Part shown: positions 20,666 to 33,554 of the stretch, piece after piece
Layout: every line of letters begins with the position of its first letter
How positions within the stretch are numbered: position 1 is the first letter of the stretch
The notes under the pieces: generated by a model
What the model was told of the DNA's origin: nothing
Database searches by the model: none
The model's input: only the letters and a program-made list of their open reading frames with translations
From: Cladorhizidae sp. MBARI D1340-BT2
Taxonomy: Eukaryota > Porifera > Demospongiae > Poecilosclerida > Cladorhizidae
Reading direction: 5' to 3'
DNA: 64,000 nt
Assembly (NCBI GenBank): GCA_028752905.1
Contig: JAQNBH010000011.1
Coordinates: 36,162,124 to 36,226,123, forward strand
Made by a program: the position numbers and the translations under genes

Positions 20666-23600
20666 TAATCTCTATTATAATATAGCTGCAACCAACATGG
20701 CAGACATCTATATTATAATATAGCTGCAGTCAACATGGCAGACATCTATATTAGAATATAGCTGCAGTCAACATCTATATTATAATATAGCTGCAGTCAA
20801 CATGGCAGACATCTCTATTAGAATATAGCTGCAGTCAACATGGCAGACATCTCTATTAGAATATAGCTGCAGTCAACATGGCAGACATCTCTATTAGAAT
20901 ATAGCTGCAGTCAACATGGCAGACATCTATATTATAATATAGCTGCAGCCAACATGGCAGACATCTCTATTATAATATAGCTGCAGTCAACATGGCAGAC
21001 ATCTATATTAGAATATAGCTGCAGTCAACATGGCAGACATCTATATTATAATATAGCTGCAGTCAACATGGCAGACATCTCTATTAGAATATAGCTGCAG
21101 TCAACATGGCAGACATCTATATTATAATATAGCTGCAGTCAACATGGCAGACATCTATATTATAATATAGCTGCAGCCAACATGGCAGACATCTATATTA
21201 TAATATAGCTGCAGTCAACATGGCAGACATCTATATTATAATATAACTCAGTCAACATGGCAGACATCTATATTATAATATAGCTGCAGTCAACATGGCA
21301 GACATCTATATTATAATATAGCTGCAGTCAACATGGCAGGCATCTATATTATAATATAGCTGCAGTCAACATGGCAGACATCTATATTATAATATAGCTG
21401 CAGTCAACATGGCAGACATCTATATTATAATATAGCTGCAGTCAACATGGCAGGCATCTATATTATAATATAGCTGCAGTCAACATGGCAGACATCTATA
21501 TTATAATATAGCTGCAGTCAACATGGCAGACATCTATATTATAATATAGCTGCAGTCAACATGGCAGACATCTATATTATAATATAGCTGCAGTCAACAT
21601 GGCAGACATCTATATTATAATATAGCTGCAGTCAACATGGCAGACATCTATATTATAATATAGCTGCAGCCAACATGGCAGACATCTCTATTAGAATATA
21701 GCTGCAGTCAACATGGCAGACATCTATATTATAATATAGCTGCAGTCAACATGGCAGGCATCTATATTATAATATAGCTGCAGTCAACATGGCAGACATC
21801 TCTATTATAATATAGCTGCAGTCAACATGGCAGACATCTAATTATAATATAGCTGCAGTCAACATGGCAGACATCTATATTATAATATAGCTGCAGTCAA
21901 CATGGCAGACATCTATATTATAATATAGCTACAGTCAAGATGGCAGACATCTATATTATAATTAGCTACAGTCAACATGGCAGGCATCTCTATTATAATA
22001 TAGCTGCAGCCAACATGGCAGACATCTATATTATAATATAGCTGCAGTCAACATGGCAGACATCTATATTATAATATAGCTGCAGTCAACATGGCAGACA
22101 TCTATATTATAATATAGCTGCAGTCAACATGGCAGACATCTATATTATAATATAGCTGCAGTCAACATGGCAGACATCTATATTATAATATAGCTGCAGT
22201 CAACATGGCAGACATCTATATTATAATATAGCTACAGTCAACATGGCAGACATCTATATTATAATATAGCTGCAGTCAACATGTCAGACATCTATATTAT
22301 AATATAGCTGCAGTCAACATGGCAGACATCTATATTATAATATAGCTGCAGTCAACATGGCAGACATCTCTATTATAATATAGCTGCAGTCAACATGGCA
22401 GACATCTCTATTATAATATAGCTGCAGTCAACATGGCAGGCATCTATATTATAATATAGCTGCAGTCAACATGGCAGACATCTATATTATAATATAGCTG
22501 CAGTCAACATGGCAGACATCTCTATTATAATATAGCTACAGTCAACATGGCAGACATCTATATTATAATATAGCTACAGTCAACATGGCAGACATCTATA
22601 TTATAATATAGCTGCAGTCAACATGGCAGACATCTATATTATAATATAGCTGCAGCCAACATGGCAGACATCTATATTATAATATAGCTGCAGTCAACAT
22701 GGCAGACATCTATATTAGAATATAGCTGCAGTCAACATGGCAGACATCTATATTATAATATAGCTGCAGTCAACATGGCAGGCATCTATATTATAATATA
22801 GCTGCAGTCAACATGGCAGACATCTATATTATAATATAGCTGCAGTCAACATGGCAGACATCTATATTATAATATAGCTGCAGTCAACATGGCAGGCATC
22901 TATATTATAATATAGCTGCAGTCAACATGGCAGACATCTCTATTATAATATAGCTGCAGCCAACATGGCAAGCATCTATATTATAATATAGCTGCAGTCA
23001 ACATGGCAGACATCTCTATTATAATATAGCTGCAGTCAACATGGCAGACATCTAATTATAATATAGCTGCAGTCAACATGGCAGACATCTATATTATAAT
23101 ATAGCTGCAGTCAACATGGCAGACATCTATATTGTAATATAGCTGCAGTCAACATGGCAGACATCTATATTGTAATATAGCTGCAGTCAACATGGCAGAC
23201 ATCTATATTGTAATATAGCTGCAGTCAACATGGCAGACATCTAATTATAATATAGCTGCAGTCAACATGGCAGACATCTATATTATCATATAGCTACAGT
23301 CAACATGGCAGGCATCTATATTATAATATAGCTGCAGCCAACATGGCAGACATCTCTATTATAATATAGCTGCAGTCAACATGGCAGACATCTATATTAT
23401 AATATAGCTGCAGTCAACATGGCAGGCATCTATATTATAATATAGCTGCAGTCAACATGGCAGATATCTATATTATAATATAGCTGCAGTCAACATGGCA
23501 GACATCTATATTATAATATAGCTGCAGCCAACATTGCAGACATCTATATTATAATATAGCTGCAGTCAACATGGCAGACATCTATATTATAATATAGCTG

Positions 23601-26600
23601 CAGTCAACATGGCAGACATCTATATTATAATATAGCTGCAGTCAACATGGCAGACATCTATATTATAATATAGCTGCAGTCAACATGGCAGACATCTATA
23701 TTATAATATAGCTGCAGTCAACATGGCAGACATCTATATTATAATATAGCTGCAGTCAACATGGCGGACATCTATATTATAATATAGCTGCAGTCAACAT
23801 GGCAGTCATCTATATTATAATATAGCTGCAGTCAACATGGCAGACATCTATATTATAATATAGCTGCAGCCAACATGGCAGACATCTATATTATAATATA
23901 GCTGCAGTCAACATGGCAGACATCTATATTATAATATAACTCAGTCAACATGGCAGACATCTATATTATAATATAGCTGCAGTCAACATGGCAGACATCT
24001 ATATTATAATATAGCTGCAGTCAACATGGCAGGCATCTATATTATAATATAGCTGCAGTCAACATGGCAGACATCTATATTATAATATAGCTGCAGTCAA
24101 CATGGCAGACATCTATATTATAATATAGCTGCAGTCAACATGGCAGGCATCTATATTATAATATAGCTGCAGTCAACATGGCAGACATCTATATTATAAT
24201 ATAGCTGCAGTCAACATGGCAGACATCTATATTATAATATAGCTGCAGTCAACATGGCAGACATCTATATTATAATATAGCTGCAGTCAACATGGCAGAC
24301 ATCTATATTATAATATAGCTGCAGTCAACATGGCAGACATCTATATTATAATATAGCTGCAGTCAACATGGCAGACATCTCTATTAGAATATAGCTGCAG
24401 TCAACATGGCAGACATCTATATTATAATATAGCTGCAGTCAACATGGCAGGCATCTATATTATAATATAGCTGTAGTCAACATGGCAGACATCTCTATTA
24501 TAATATAGCTGCAGTCAACATGGCAGACATCTAATTATAATATAGCTGCAGTCAACATGGCAGACATCTATATTATAATATAGCTGCAGTCAACATGGCA
24601 GACATCTATATTATAATATAGCTACAGTCAAGATGGCAGACATCTATATTATAATATAGCTACAGTCAACATGGCAGGCATCTCTATTATAATATAGCTG
24701 CAGCCAACATGGCAGACATCTCTATTATAATATAGCTGCAGTCAACATGGCAGACATCTATATTATAATATAGCTGCAGTCAACATGGCAGGCATCTATA
24801 TTATAATATAGCTGCAGTCAACATGGCAGATATCTATATTATAATATAGCTGCAGTCAACATGGCAGACATCTATATTATAATATAGCTGCAGTCAACAT
24901 GGCAGACATCTATATTCTAATATAGCTGCAGCCAACATGGCAGACATCTATATTATAATATAGCTGCAGTCAACATGGCAGACATCTCTATTATAATATA
25001 GCTGCAGTCAACATGGCAGACATCTATATTATAATATAGCTGCAGTCAACATGGCAGACATCTATATTATAATATAGCTGCAGTCAACATGGCAGACATC
25101 TATATTATAATATAGCTGCAGTCAACATGGCAGATATCTATATTATAATATAGCTGCAGTCAACATGGCAGATATCTATATTATAATATAGCTGCAGTCA
25201 ACATGGCAGACATCTATATTATAATATAGCTGCAGTCAACATGGCAGACATCTATATTATAATATAGCTGCAGTCAACATGGCAGACATCTATATTATAA
25301 TATAGCTGCAGTCAACATGGCAGACATCTCTATTATAATATAGCTGCAGTCAACATGGCAGACATCTATATTATAATATAGCTGCAGTCAACATGGCAGA
25401 CATCTATATTATAATATAGCTACAGTCAACATGGCAGACATCTATATTATAATATAGCTGCAGTCAACATGGCAGACATCTATATTATAATATAGCTGCA
25501 GTCAACATGGCAGACATCTATATTATAATATAGTGCAGTCAACATGGCAGACATCTATATTATAATATAGCTGCAGTCAACATGGCAGACATCTATATTA
25601 TAATATAGTGCAGTCAACATGGCAGACATCTATATTATAATATAGCTGGAGCCAACATGGCAGACATCTATATTATAATATAGCTGCAGTCAACATGGCA
25701 GACATCTATATTATAATATAGCTGCAGTCAACATGGCAGACATCTCTATTATAATATAGCTGCAGTCAACATGGCAGACATCTATATTATTATATAACTC
25801 AGTCAACATGGCAGACATCTATATTATAATATAGCTGCAGTCAACATGGCAGACATCTATATTATAATATAACTCAGTCAACATGGCAGACATCTATATT
25901 ATAATATAGCTGCAGTCAACATGGCAGACATCTATATTATAATATAGCTGCAGTCAACATGGCAGGCATCTATATTATAATATAGCTGCAGTCAACATGG
26001 CAGACATCTATATTATAATATAGCTGCAGTCAACATGGCAGACATCTATATTATAATATAGCTGCAGTCAACATGGCAGGCATCTATATTATAATATAGC
26101 TGCAGTCAACATGGCAGACATCTATATTATAATATAGCTGCAGTCAACATGGCAGACATCTATATTATAATATAGCTGCAGTCAACATGGCAGACATCTA
26201 TATTATAATATAGCTGCAGTCAACATGGCAGACATCTATATTATAATATAGCTGCGGTCAACATGGCAGACATCTATATTAGAATATAGCTGCAGTCAAC
26301 ATGGCAGACATCTCTATTAGAATATAGCTGCAGTCAACATGGCAGACATCTATATTATAATATAGCTGCAGTCAACATGGCAGGCATCTATATTATAATA
26401 TAGCTGTAGTCAACATGGCAGACATCTCTATTATAATATAGCTGCAGTCAACATGGCAGACATCTAATTATAATATAGCTGCAGTCAACATGGCAGACAT
26501 CTATATTATAATATAGCTGCAGTCAACATGGCAGACATCTATATTATAATATAGCTACAGTCAAGATGGCAGACATCTATATTATAATATAGCTACAGTC

Positions 26601-28069
26601 AACATGGCAGGCATCTCTATTATAATATAGCTGCAGCCAACATGGCAGACATCTCTATTATAATATAGCTGCAGTCAACATGGCAGACATCTATATTATA
26701 ATATAGCTGCAGTCAACATGGCAGGCATCTATATTATAATATAGCTGCAGTCAACATGGCAGATATCTATATTATAATATAGCTGCAGTCAACATGGCAG
26801 ACATCTATATTCTAATATAGCTGCAGCCAACATGGCAGACATCTATATTATAATATAGCTGCAGTCAACATGGCAGACATCTCTATTATAATATAGCTGC
26901 AGTCAACATGGCAGACATCTATATTATAATATAGCTGCAGTCAACATGGCAGACATCTATATTATAATATAGCTGCAGTCAACATGTCAGACATCTATAT
27001 TATAATATAGCTGCAGTCAACATGGCAGACATCTATATTATAATATAGCTGCAGTCAACATGGCAGACATCTATATTATAATATAGCTGCAGTCAACATG
27101 GCAGACATCTATATTATAATATAGCTGCAGTCAACATGGCAGACATCTATATTATAATATAGATGCAGTCAACATGGCAGACATCTATATTATAATATAG
27201 ATGCAGTCAACATGGCAGATATCTATATTATAATATAGCTGCAGTCAACATGGCAGATATCTATATTATAATATAGCTGCAGTCAACATGGCAGACATCT
27301 ATATTATAATATAGCTGCAGTCAACATGGCAGACATCTATATTATAATATAGCTGCAGTCAACATGGCAGACATCTATATTATAATATAGCTGCAGTCAA
27401 CATGGCAGACATCTCTATTATAATATAGCTGCAGTCAACATGGCAGACATCTATATTATAATATAGCTGCAGTCAACATGGCAGACATCTATATTATAAT
27501 ATAGCTACAGTCAACATGGCAGACATCTATATTATAATATAGCTGCAGTCAACATGGCAGACATCTATATTATAATATAGCTGCAGTCAACATGGCAGAC
27601 ATCTATATTATAATATAGCTGCAGTCAACATGGCAGACATCTATATTATAATATAGTGCAGTCAACATGGCAGACATCTATATTATAATATAGCTGCAGT
27701 CAACATGGCAGACATCTATATTATAATATAGTGCAGTCAACATGGCAGACATCTATATTATAATATAGCTGGAGCCAACATGGCAGACATCTATATTATA
27801 ATATAGCTGCAGTCAACATGGCAGACATCTATATTATAATATAGCTGCAGTCAACATGGCAGACATCTCTATTATAATATAGCTGCAGTCAACATGGCAG
27901 ACATCTATATTATTATATAACTCAGTCAACATGGCAGACATCTATATTATAATATAGCTGCAGTCAACATGGCAGACATCTCTATTATAATATAGCTGCA
28001 GTCAACATGGCAGACATCTATATTATTATATAACTCAGTCAACATGGCAGATATCTCTAGCTGCAGGCA
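20666..28069. repeat. 38-bp minisatellite array A, about 195 copies
   Basis: About 7.4 kb of head-to-tail 38-bp units containing CTATATTATAATATAG, a perfect 16-bp palindrome, followed by CTGCAGTCAACATGGCAGAC. Variants include CTCTATTAGAAT, GGCAGGCAT, GCAGCCAAC, CTAATTATAAT, CAAGATGG, AACTCAG and ATATTGTAAT. Ordered variant sets recur, showing higher-order duplication inside the array. It fills most of GLDC intron 7. Open frames are short because of frequent stops. Confidence 0.98.
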
Positions 28070-28970
28070 GCATGGCAAAGAGAATTTGCTATACTCTACA
28101 ACAAGTGATGGAAGAGGTCTTGTCAGATAGTAATATTCATATAAGATGAGCTAAGTGATGCAACGGACCAGTCTTGGAAAGAAGATATGATGAAGATCTT
28201 TTCTGTCCAATTTGTCTGAGTCACCACTAGGGAAGAGGAGGAGCATAATATATTATTTACAATCAACACGTACACATTTGGCGGCGCATAATGTATACCT
28301 TTTAGCACCTTCTTTAAGCCTTCCTACTTCTCCATAGACTGCTGCAGAGTTGTTGCCACATGCACACATTCACACAGCATGCACACACACACACACACAC
28401 ACATGTATTTTTGTATATAGAAGAGAGGTGTGATGGTTCAACAGGATAAAGGTCGTGACAGTTGCCTGGATAGACTGGAATATCGTAATGGATATGGGAA
28501 GAAGTATTTGACCCATCTGAAGTGGGTGGAAGTATTTAAAAGAAGACAAAGGGATGGAACAGGCCGGAACTTCCATGCCCTACCCTTCTGGTCAATTATG
28601 CCAAACACATGGGGGGAGTGGTCGAGGAAGATTAGTTGGCGGGCTACTACAGATACAAGTTGCCATCAGGAAAGCTTTTACAAGTGCATCTTTTTCTTCC
28701 ATTTTTATTTGGCGATCACAAACCCCTTGATTCTTTATAAAAACATGATGCAACCAAAAAAAAATGGAAGAATTCTGCATCATTCTGGCCAATAAACTGG
28801 TTGCAGATTACTTTGGTCCTTGGAGAATTTGAATTATCAGTGCACTTCCTTGACAACACTTGCCACTTTGCAAAAGTGCCATGTGGAAATGTGGAAATAT
28901 ACCTTCTCTATAACCTTGCATTGCTCTTGTTCAAATTTGTTTTAGAATTATAAGTTGAAGTTGTAAGTAG
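28070..28970 (+). other. GLDC intron 7 between array A and the TTA microsatellite
   Basis: Contains a CA run at 28383-28403. A + frame at 28430-28795 and a minus frame at 28592-28792 are not recognisable, so no gene is called. Confidence 0.5.
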
Positions 28971-29251
<281 letters not shown>

Positions 29252-29443
29252 ATTATTAAATTATTAAATTATTATTATTGTTGTTGTTATTATTATCCTT
29301 TTCTTATTTTATTATTATTTTTACTACTACTACTACTACTACTACTATTATTATTTTAATTATATTGTTATTGTATTATTATTATTATTAAATTATTCTT
29401 GTTCTTCTTATTGATTTGTGATTTGTTATTAATATTATTGCAG

Positions 29444-29646
29444 GGACAAGCAAGGGAACCCTGCATATCGCCTCTGCCTTCAGACCAGAGAGCAGCACAT
29501 CCGTAGGGACAAAGCCACTAGCAATATCTGTACTTCCCAATCCCTGCTAGCTAATATCTCCGCAATGTACGCCATCTACCACGGTCGTGAGGGTCTGAAG
29601 GAGATAGCCAACAGGGTCCACAGGAGCACTCTTCTCTTGGCAGAAG
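29444..29646 (+). CDS. GLDC: GLDC exon 8
   Basis: Completes Arg and reads [20 protein letters not shown], then [20 protein letters not shown] and [20 protein letters not shown]. This is the strongest P-protein signature in the window ([16 protein letters not shown] and LLAN-AAMYA-YHG). The acceptor is TTATTGCAG, and the intron just upstream holds a 280-bp TTA microsatellite ending 194 bp before the exon. The donor GTACTG is at 29647 and splits an Ala codon after its first base. Confidence 0.95.
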
Positions 29647-29799
29647 GTACTGTAGATATTAGTGGGTGCTTCTCAACCATGAGCAGGCACGTGCTTAGTG
29701 GGTGCTGCTCAACCATGGGCAGGGACGTGCATGACACTGGTTGGGGTTGTTCCTTGCTTGATGCAGCTGGCTGTATCCTCATGACACTAGTTGAGATTG

Positions 29800-30010
29800 T
29801 TCCTTGCTTGATGCTGCAGCTGGGGCTGGTGCAAGTGGTGGGTGCCCCGGACACAAGATGCTGTGCACTGTTAGGCGGAACATGGTTGCAATGCCGCTCA
29901 TGGCCAGCTTGGTCTTGCTCCTGGAGCAGATCTTGGCCAAGATCAGGCCGATGAAGTAGGTCTTGCCAATGCTGCTTGGAATATCCAGGGACATGATATA
30001 TGCAAAGAGA
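29800..30010 (-). pseudogene. Pif1-like (Helitron) helicase fragment
   Basis: The minus strand from about 29996 reads [20 protein letters not shown], then [22 protein letters not shown] and HSILC. It aligns by eye with the Walker A region of Pif1-type Helitron helicases (LDAPGGTGKT-LI--LLAK, then SGIAA, then R-AHS). The P-loop Gly-Gly-Thr-Gly-Lys-Thr is changed to Ser-Ser-Ile-Gly-Lys-Thr, so it is probably inactive. No Rep domain is nearby. It sits in GLDC intron 8 just after exon 8. Confidence 0.55.
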
Positions 30011-30119
30011 CACGGTTTTGCACTGCCTTAATACACTACAGCTTCCTTGTGGGTTTCTTACCTCCTCTCCTTAGTTGTTGCTGGCATTCCCTCTCACTGA
30101 AGTGGGTATTGACGTGGAC

Positions 30120-30290
30120 CTGGCTCAGTCAGGTTCTCCTGGGCTGTCAGTTAGGTTGTCCTGGGCCCTCAGTCAGGTTCTCCTGGGCCTTCAGTCAGGT
30201 TCTCCTGGGCCCTCAGTCAGGTCCTGGCCCCTCAGTAGGGTTCTCCAGGGCCCTCTGTCAGGTTCTCTAGGGCACCTATGCCGTTTCCTC
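30120..30290. repeat. Degenerate 22-bp tandem repeat
   Basis: About seven imperfect copies of CAGGTTCTCCTGGGCCCTCA in GLDC intron 8. Confidence 0.85.
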
Positions 30291-30459
30291 TAGGTCAAGA
30301 GTTAGTTTCTCACCAATAGTTCCATGCCAGCTGTTCTTCCCCACCTATCTCCAGCACCTGGAGGTCGTACGTGTCCAATAAGTGGCTTTCCTTCATGATC
30401 ACTGATGCCCAGGTTGTTTATGTACTGGTTGTAGACAGCATAGTTGTGGCCTCCCAGCC

Positions 30460-30920
30460 ATTCACCTGGTTAAGGTAACCCCTGTCCATACAGAACCATG
30501 TGCACCCAGCTGGGCCTCCCAGTCACCTGGTTAAGGTAACCCCTGTCCATACAGAACCATGTGCACCCAGCTGGGCCTCCCAGTCACCTGGTTAAGGTAA
30601 CCCCTGTCCATACAGAACCATGTGCACCCAGCTGGGCCTCCCAGTCGTTCACCTGGTTAAGGTAACCCCTGTCCATACAGAACCATGTGCACCCAGCTGG
30701 GCCTCCCAGTCGTTCACCTGGTTAAGGTAACCCCTGTCCATACAGAACCATGTGAACCCAGCTGGGCCTCTCAGTCGTTCACCTGGTTAAGGTAACCCCT
30801 GTCCATACAGAACCATGTGCACCCAGCTGGGCCTCCCAGTCGTTCACCTGTTTAAGGTAACCCCTGTCCATACACAACCATGTGCACCCAGCTGGGCCTC
30901 CCAGTCGTTCAACTGGTTAA
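30460..30920. repeat. 65-bp minisatellite, left part
   Basis: About seven copies of a 65-bp unit with CACCTGGTTAAGGTAACCCC and CATACAGAACCATGTGCACC. Each holds GGTTA-AGG-TAACC, a 5-bp-arm inverted repeat that includes TTAA. The array resumes at 31815 after a piggyBac insertion. Confidence 0.95.
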
Positions 30921-31814
30921 CCCTCTCACCGCTGTAAGCGCCATATGGCGTAATGGACTTTAAAAATCGCTAATAAATCGTTCGCTTGGCCTATAGCCAT
31001 AATTTGCATACCACCGGAAAGAGCAACTATTACTCTATATGACGTCCAAAAATCACATCCGGAAACGCCCGATTAGTTAGCGAAAAGTACGTGCAACTAA
31101 CGACGGTTCGCGGTTTTGACGACCTAAAAATGAGTGGATGTTTAACGCTTAAAGAAGTACTTTCCCTGGTTTCTAGCGAGGATTTTGCTCTCTCTGAGGA
31201 TGAATCAGAGGAAGAAGAAGGTGAAGAAATATGTGGCTACCTTGGAAATGCAAGTTCTGATCGTGCAGCAGTGCATTCTTTAGCCGCTGTAGTTGACCCT
31301 ACTTTAGACCCTCAGGATTCTTCCTTTTGCTATGGCCAGCTCTCTAGTTATAATGAAATTGATCAGGAAGCCTTCTCAGGTTAGCTAAAGTATCTACATA
31401 TTTGTATTTGCATGTTCTTTCTCAAATAGTTGAATTTCAATAACATAAAAAACCATTGTATTACTGGGCTATAGAATCATATGATCAAATTTTGTCAAAA
31501 ACCCACCGCTATATATTGCTATATGCCTATATTATGACTAATGTTTACTAAATGCTAACTAAATGAGTAAATATATTATAAACATTTTTTGTTGATTAAA
31601 TGTTAGATATTGATAGAGAAATTTAGCATAATGATATTCATATTTTGTGGTTGATAATGTGGTTAACTAATGAGATCACATTGTTTATAAACAATGGTGC
31701 TATCACATGACAAAATTACAACTGATATGAATGGATTGCTGATTTTATAATGATTTTTTTTTGGTAGCTGGTATACTTTAGGAAAAATGTCCAGGAAAGT
31801 CACCGGTGAAAGGG
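30921..31814 (+). mobile_element. piggyBac-family element, internally deleted, 894 bp
   Basis: TTAA at 30917-30920 and 31815-31818 flanks the element, the diagnostic piggyBac target duplication. The ends are CCCTCTCACCGCTG at the left and CGGTGAAAGGG at the right (reverse complement CCCTTTCACCG), an imperfect inverted repeat. Inside is one acidic N-terminal transposase exon and about 430 bp of AT-rich sequence. It lacks the catalytic DDD core, so it is non-autonomous. It inserted at the TTAA of one 65-bp minisatellite unit. Confidence 0.88.
31130..31384 (+). pseudogene. piggyBac transposase N-terminal fragment
   Basis: From ATG 31130 the 84-residue frame reads MSGCLTLKEVLSLVSSEDFA, then an acidic run SEDESEEEEGEE. 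Such acidic N-termini precede the catalytic domain in piggyBac transposases. It stops after about 84 residues (the typical protein is about 600), so it is a truncated relic or first exon. AGGTTAGC at the end could act as a splice donor. It could also be a short unrelated frame captured by the element. Confidence 0.5.
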
Positions 31815-32175
31815 TTAAGGTAACCCCTGTCCATACAGAACCATGTGCACCCCGCTGGGCCTCCCAGTCGTGCACCTGGTTAAGGTAACCTCTGTCCATA
31901 CAGAACCATGTGCACCCAGCTGGGCCTCCCAGTCGTTCACCTGGTTAAGGTAACCCCTGTCCATACAGAACCATGTGAACCCAGCTGGGCCTCTCAGTCG
32001 TTCACCTGGTTAAGGTAACCCAGAACCATGTGCACCCAGCTGGGCCTCCCAGTCGTTCACCTGGTTAAGGTAACCCCTGTCCATATAGAACCATGTGCAC
32101 CCAGCTGTGCCTCTCAGTCGTTCACCTGGTTAAGGTAACCCCTGTCCATACAGAACCATGTGCACCCAGCTGGCA
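31815..32175. repeat. 65-bp minisatellite, right part
   Basis: About five to six more copies of the same unit as 30460-30920, one of them shortened near 32018. Before the piggyBac insertion the two parts were one array of about 820 bp. Confidence 0.93.
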
Positions 32176-33129
32176 GGCCAGTAACACACAGCATGAGTCA
32201 ACAGTACCTTCTTAACCGGTTGAGGGCTCTATCAGGTAAGTGCAGTTGATCTGCTGCTGGCCTAGGACAATGAAAGGTAAGTAAGCCCTTTAGATTGCTC
32301 TCTTTTTCTGCTGTTGATTCTTTACTTTGCTATTGCATCAGGACAAAAGTCGCAGCAGTCATTTAGCTGGCCAGGACCTCCATCTTCTAGGCTCTAATGA
32401 GGTGGGCAATGGAATTTGTCTCAGAATCCTTCGAAGTTATATTCTAAACCATTTGCTGCTTTCAGCTAGAGCTAGGTACATTGTAGCTATGGACGGCCAA
32501 GTCTGAGGAATGGTGTCAAACATTAGCATTGCGCATTTTTAATGCAAAGGAAGGTGGGTGTGGTCATTCCAAACATTTTGGGAGCATGCCCACTCAATTT
32601 AACACCTTCACTTTTGCTGTGTTAGTGCTAGGACATCCCCAGCCCTACGTTGAGTGTGTGTGATCCCAAAATGCTTGGAATGACCACGCCCACCTTCAAT
32701 TATATTGGCAGTGTACATGCAACGTGATCTGACTTCTCAAATATTGTATATGACTGCTCACCATTGTTGAGTTTCAACGATGAAGACAACAATGCTTGCT
32801 GTTGTAAAATTTTGCCATTTCAGAAGCTGCAGTGTTTTTGTATAAGATTGTGTTAGTATTGTCGGTGCAGCCTTGCCAGCAAAGAGCTTTCACTGAGCAA
32901 GCTCTGGGGGAGCCTTTCGATGATGCTTATGGAGTTTTTTGTTGTTGTTGGGGTTTTTTGGGGGGGGCTATTCGATAGGATCTAAAGGTGAAGCTTGTAA
33001 GCGCTGACTGTGAAATGAATATTTTTGTGTGTCACCAAAAAATGGAGAATGATTGCAACTGCTTTTTTGTCAGCACCAAAAGGTAGTAAACATCAAATTG
33101 TTGGTCTTTATGAGGATTTCAGCTACACA
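32176..33129 (+). other. GLDC intron 8, mid part
   Basis: No gene seen. It includes one inverted-repeat element (32551-32697, listed separately) and a GTTGTTG/G run near 32940-32968. Confidence 0.6.
32551..32697. repeat. Inverted-repeat hairpin, about 45-bp arms
   Basis: AAGGTGGGTGTGGTCATTCC and AAACATTTTGGGAGC at the left pair with GATCCCAAAATGCTTGG and AATGACCACGCCCACCTT at the right, around a spacer of about 50 bp. It looks like a miniature foldback element. A similar GGTGGGTGTGGTC hairpin occurs at 57258-57325. Confidence 0.7.
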
Positions 33130-33475
33130 AACCAAACATCGGGGTGTAGATGCACGGATCAGTGTGTATAGGTAACAAATGTGGGGTGTAGATGCACTGA
33201 TCAGTGTGTATAGGTACAAATGTGGGGTGTAGATACATAGATCAGTGTGTATAGGTAACAAATGTGGGGTGTAGATGCACGGATCAGTGTGTATAGGTAA
33301 CAAATGTGGGGTGTAGATATATGGAACAGTATGTATAGGTAACAAATGTGGGGTGTAGATGCACACATCAGTGTGTATAGGTAACAAATGTGGGATGTAG
33401 ATAAATAGCTCAGTGCATATAAGTTACAAATGTGGGGTGTAAATACATGGATCAGTGTGTATAGGTATTAATTAA
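33130..33475. repeat. 42-bp minisatellite
   Basis: About eight copies of a 42-bp unit with ATAGGTAACAAATGTGGGGT and GTAGATGCACGGATCAGT. Its minus-strand frame is open (42 is a multiple of 3) but is not a gene. Confidence 0.93.
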
Positions 33476-33554
33476 TAGGCGTAACAAACATTCTGACTCT
33501 ACTACATGTACTTCGTATAAATATATAGATCTGTGTGAACATACTGTAGCTATG

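Noticed and set aside
20666..28069. CRISPR array
   Set aside because: Units are contiguous with no unique spacers, the DNA is eukaryotic and lies in an intron, and no cas genes are present.
28430..28795. + strand frame of 121 codons
   Set aside because: Low-complexity flank of intron 7 with no recognisable domain; not called.
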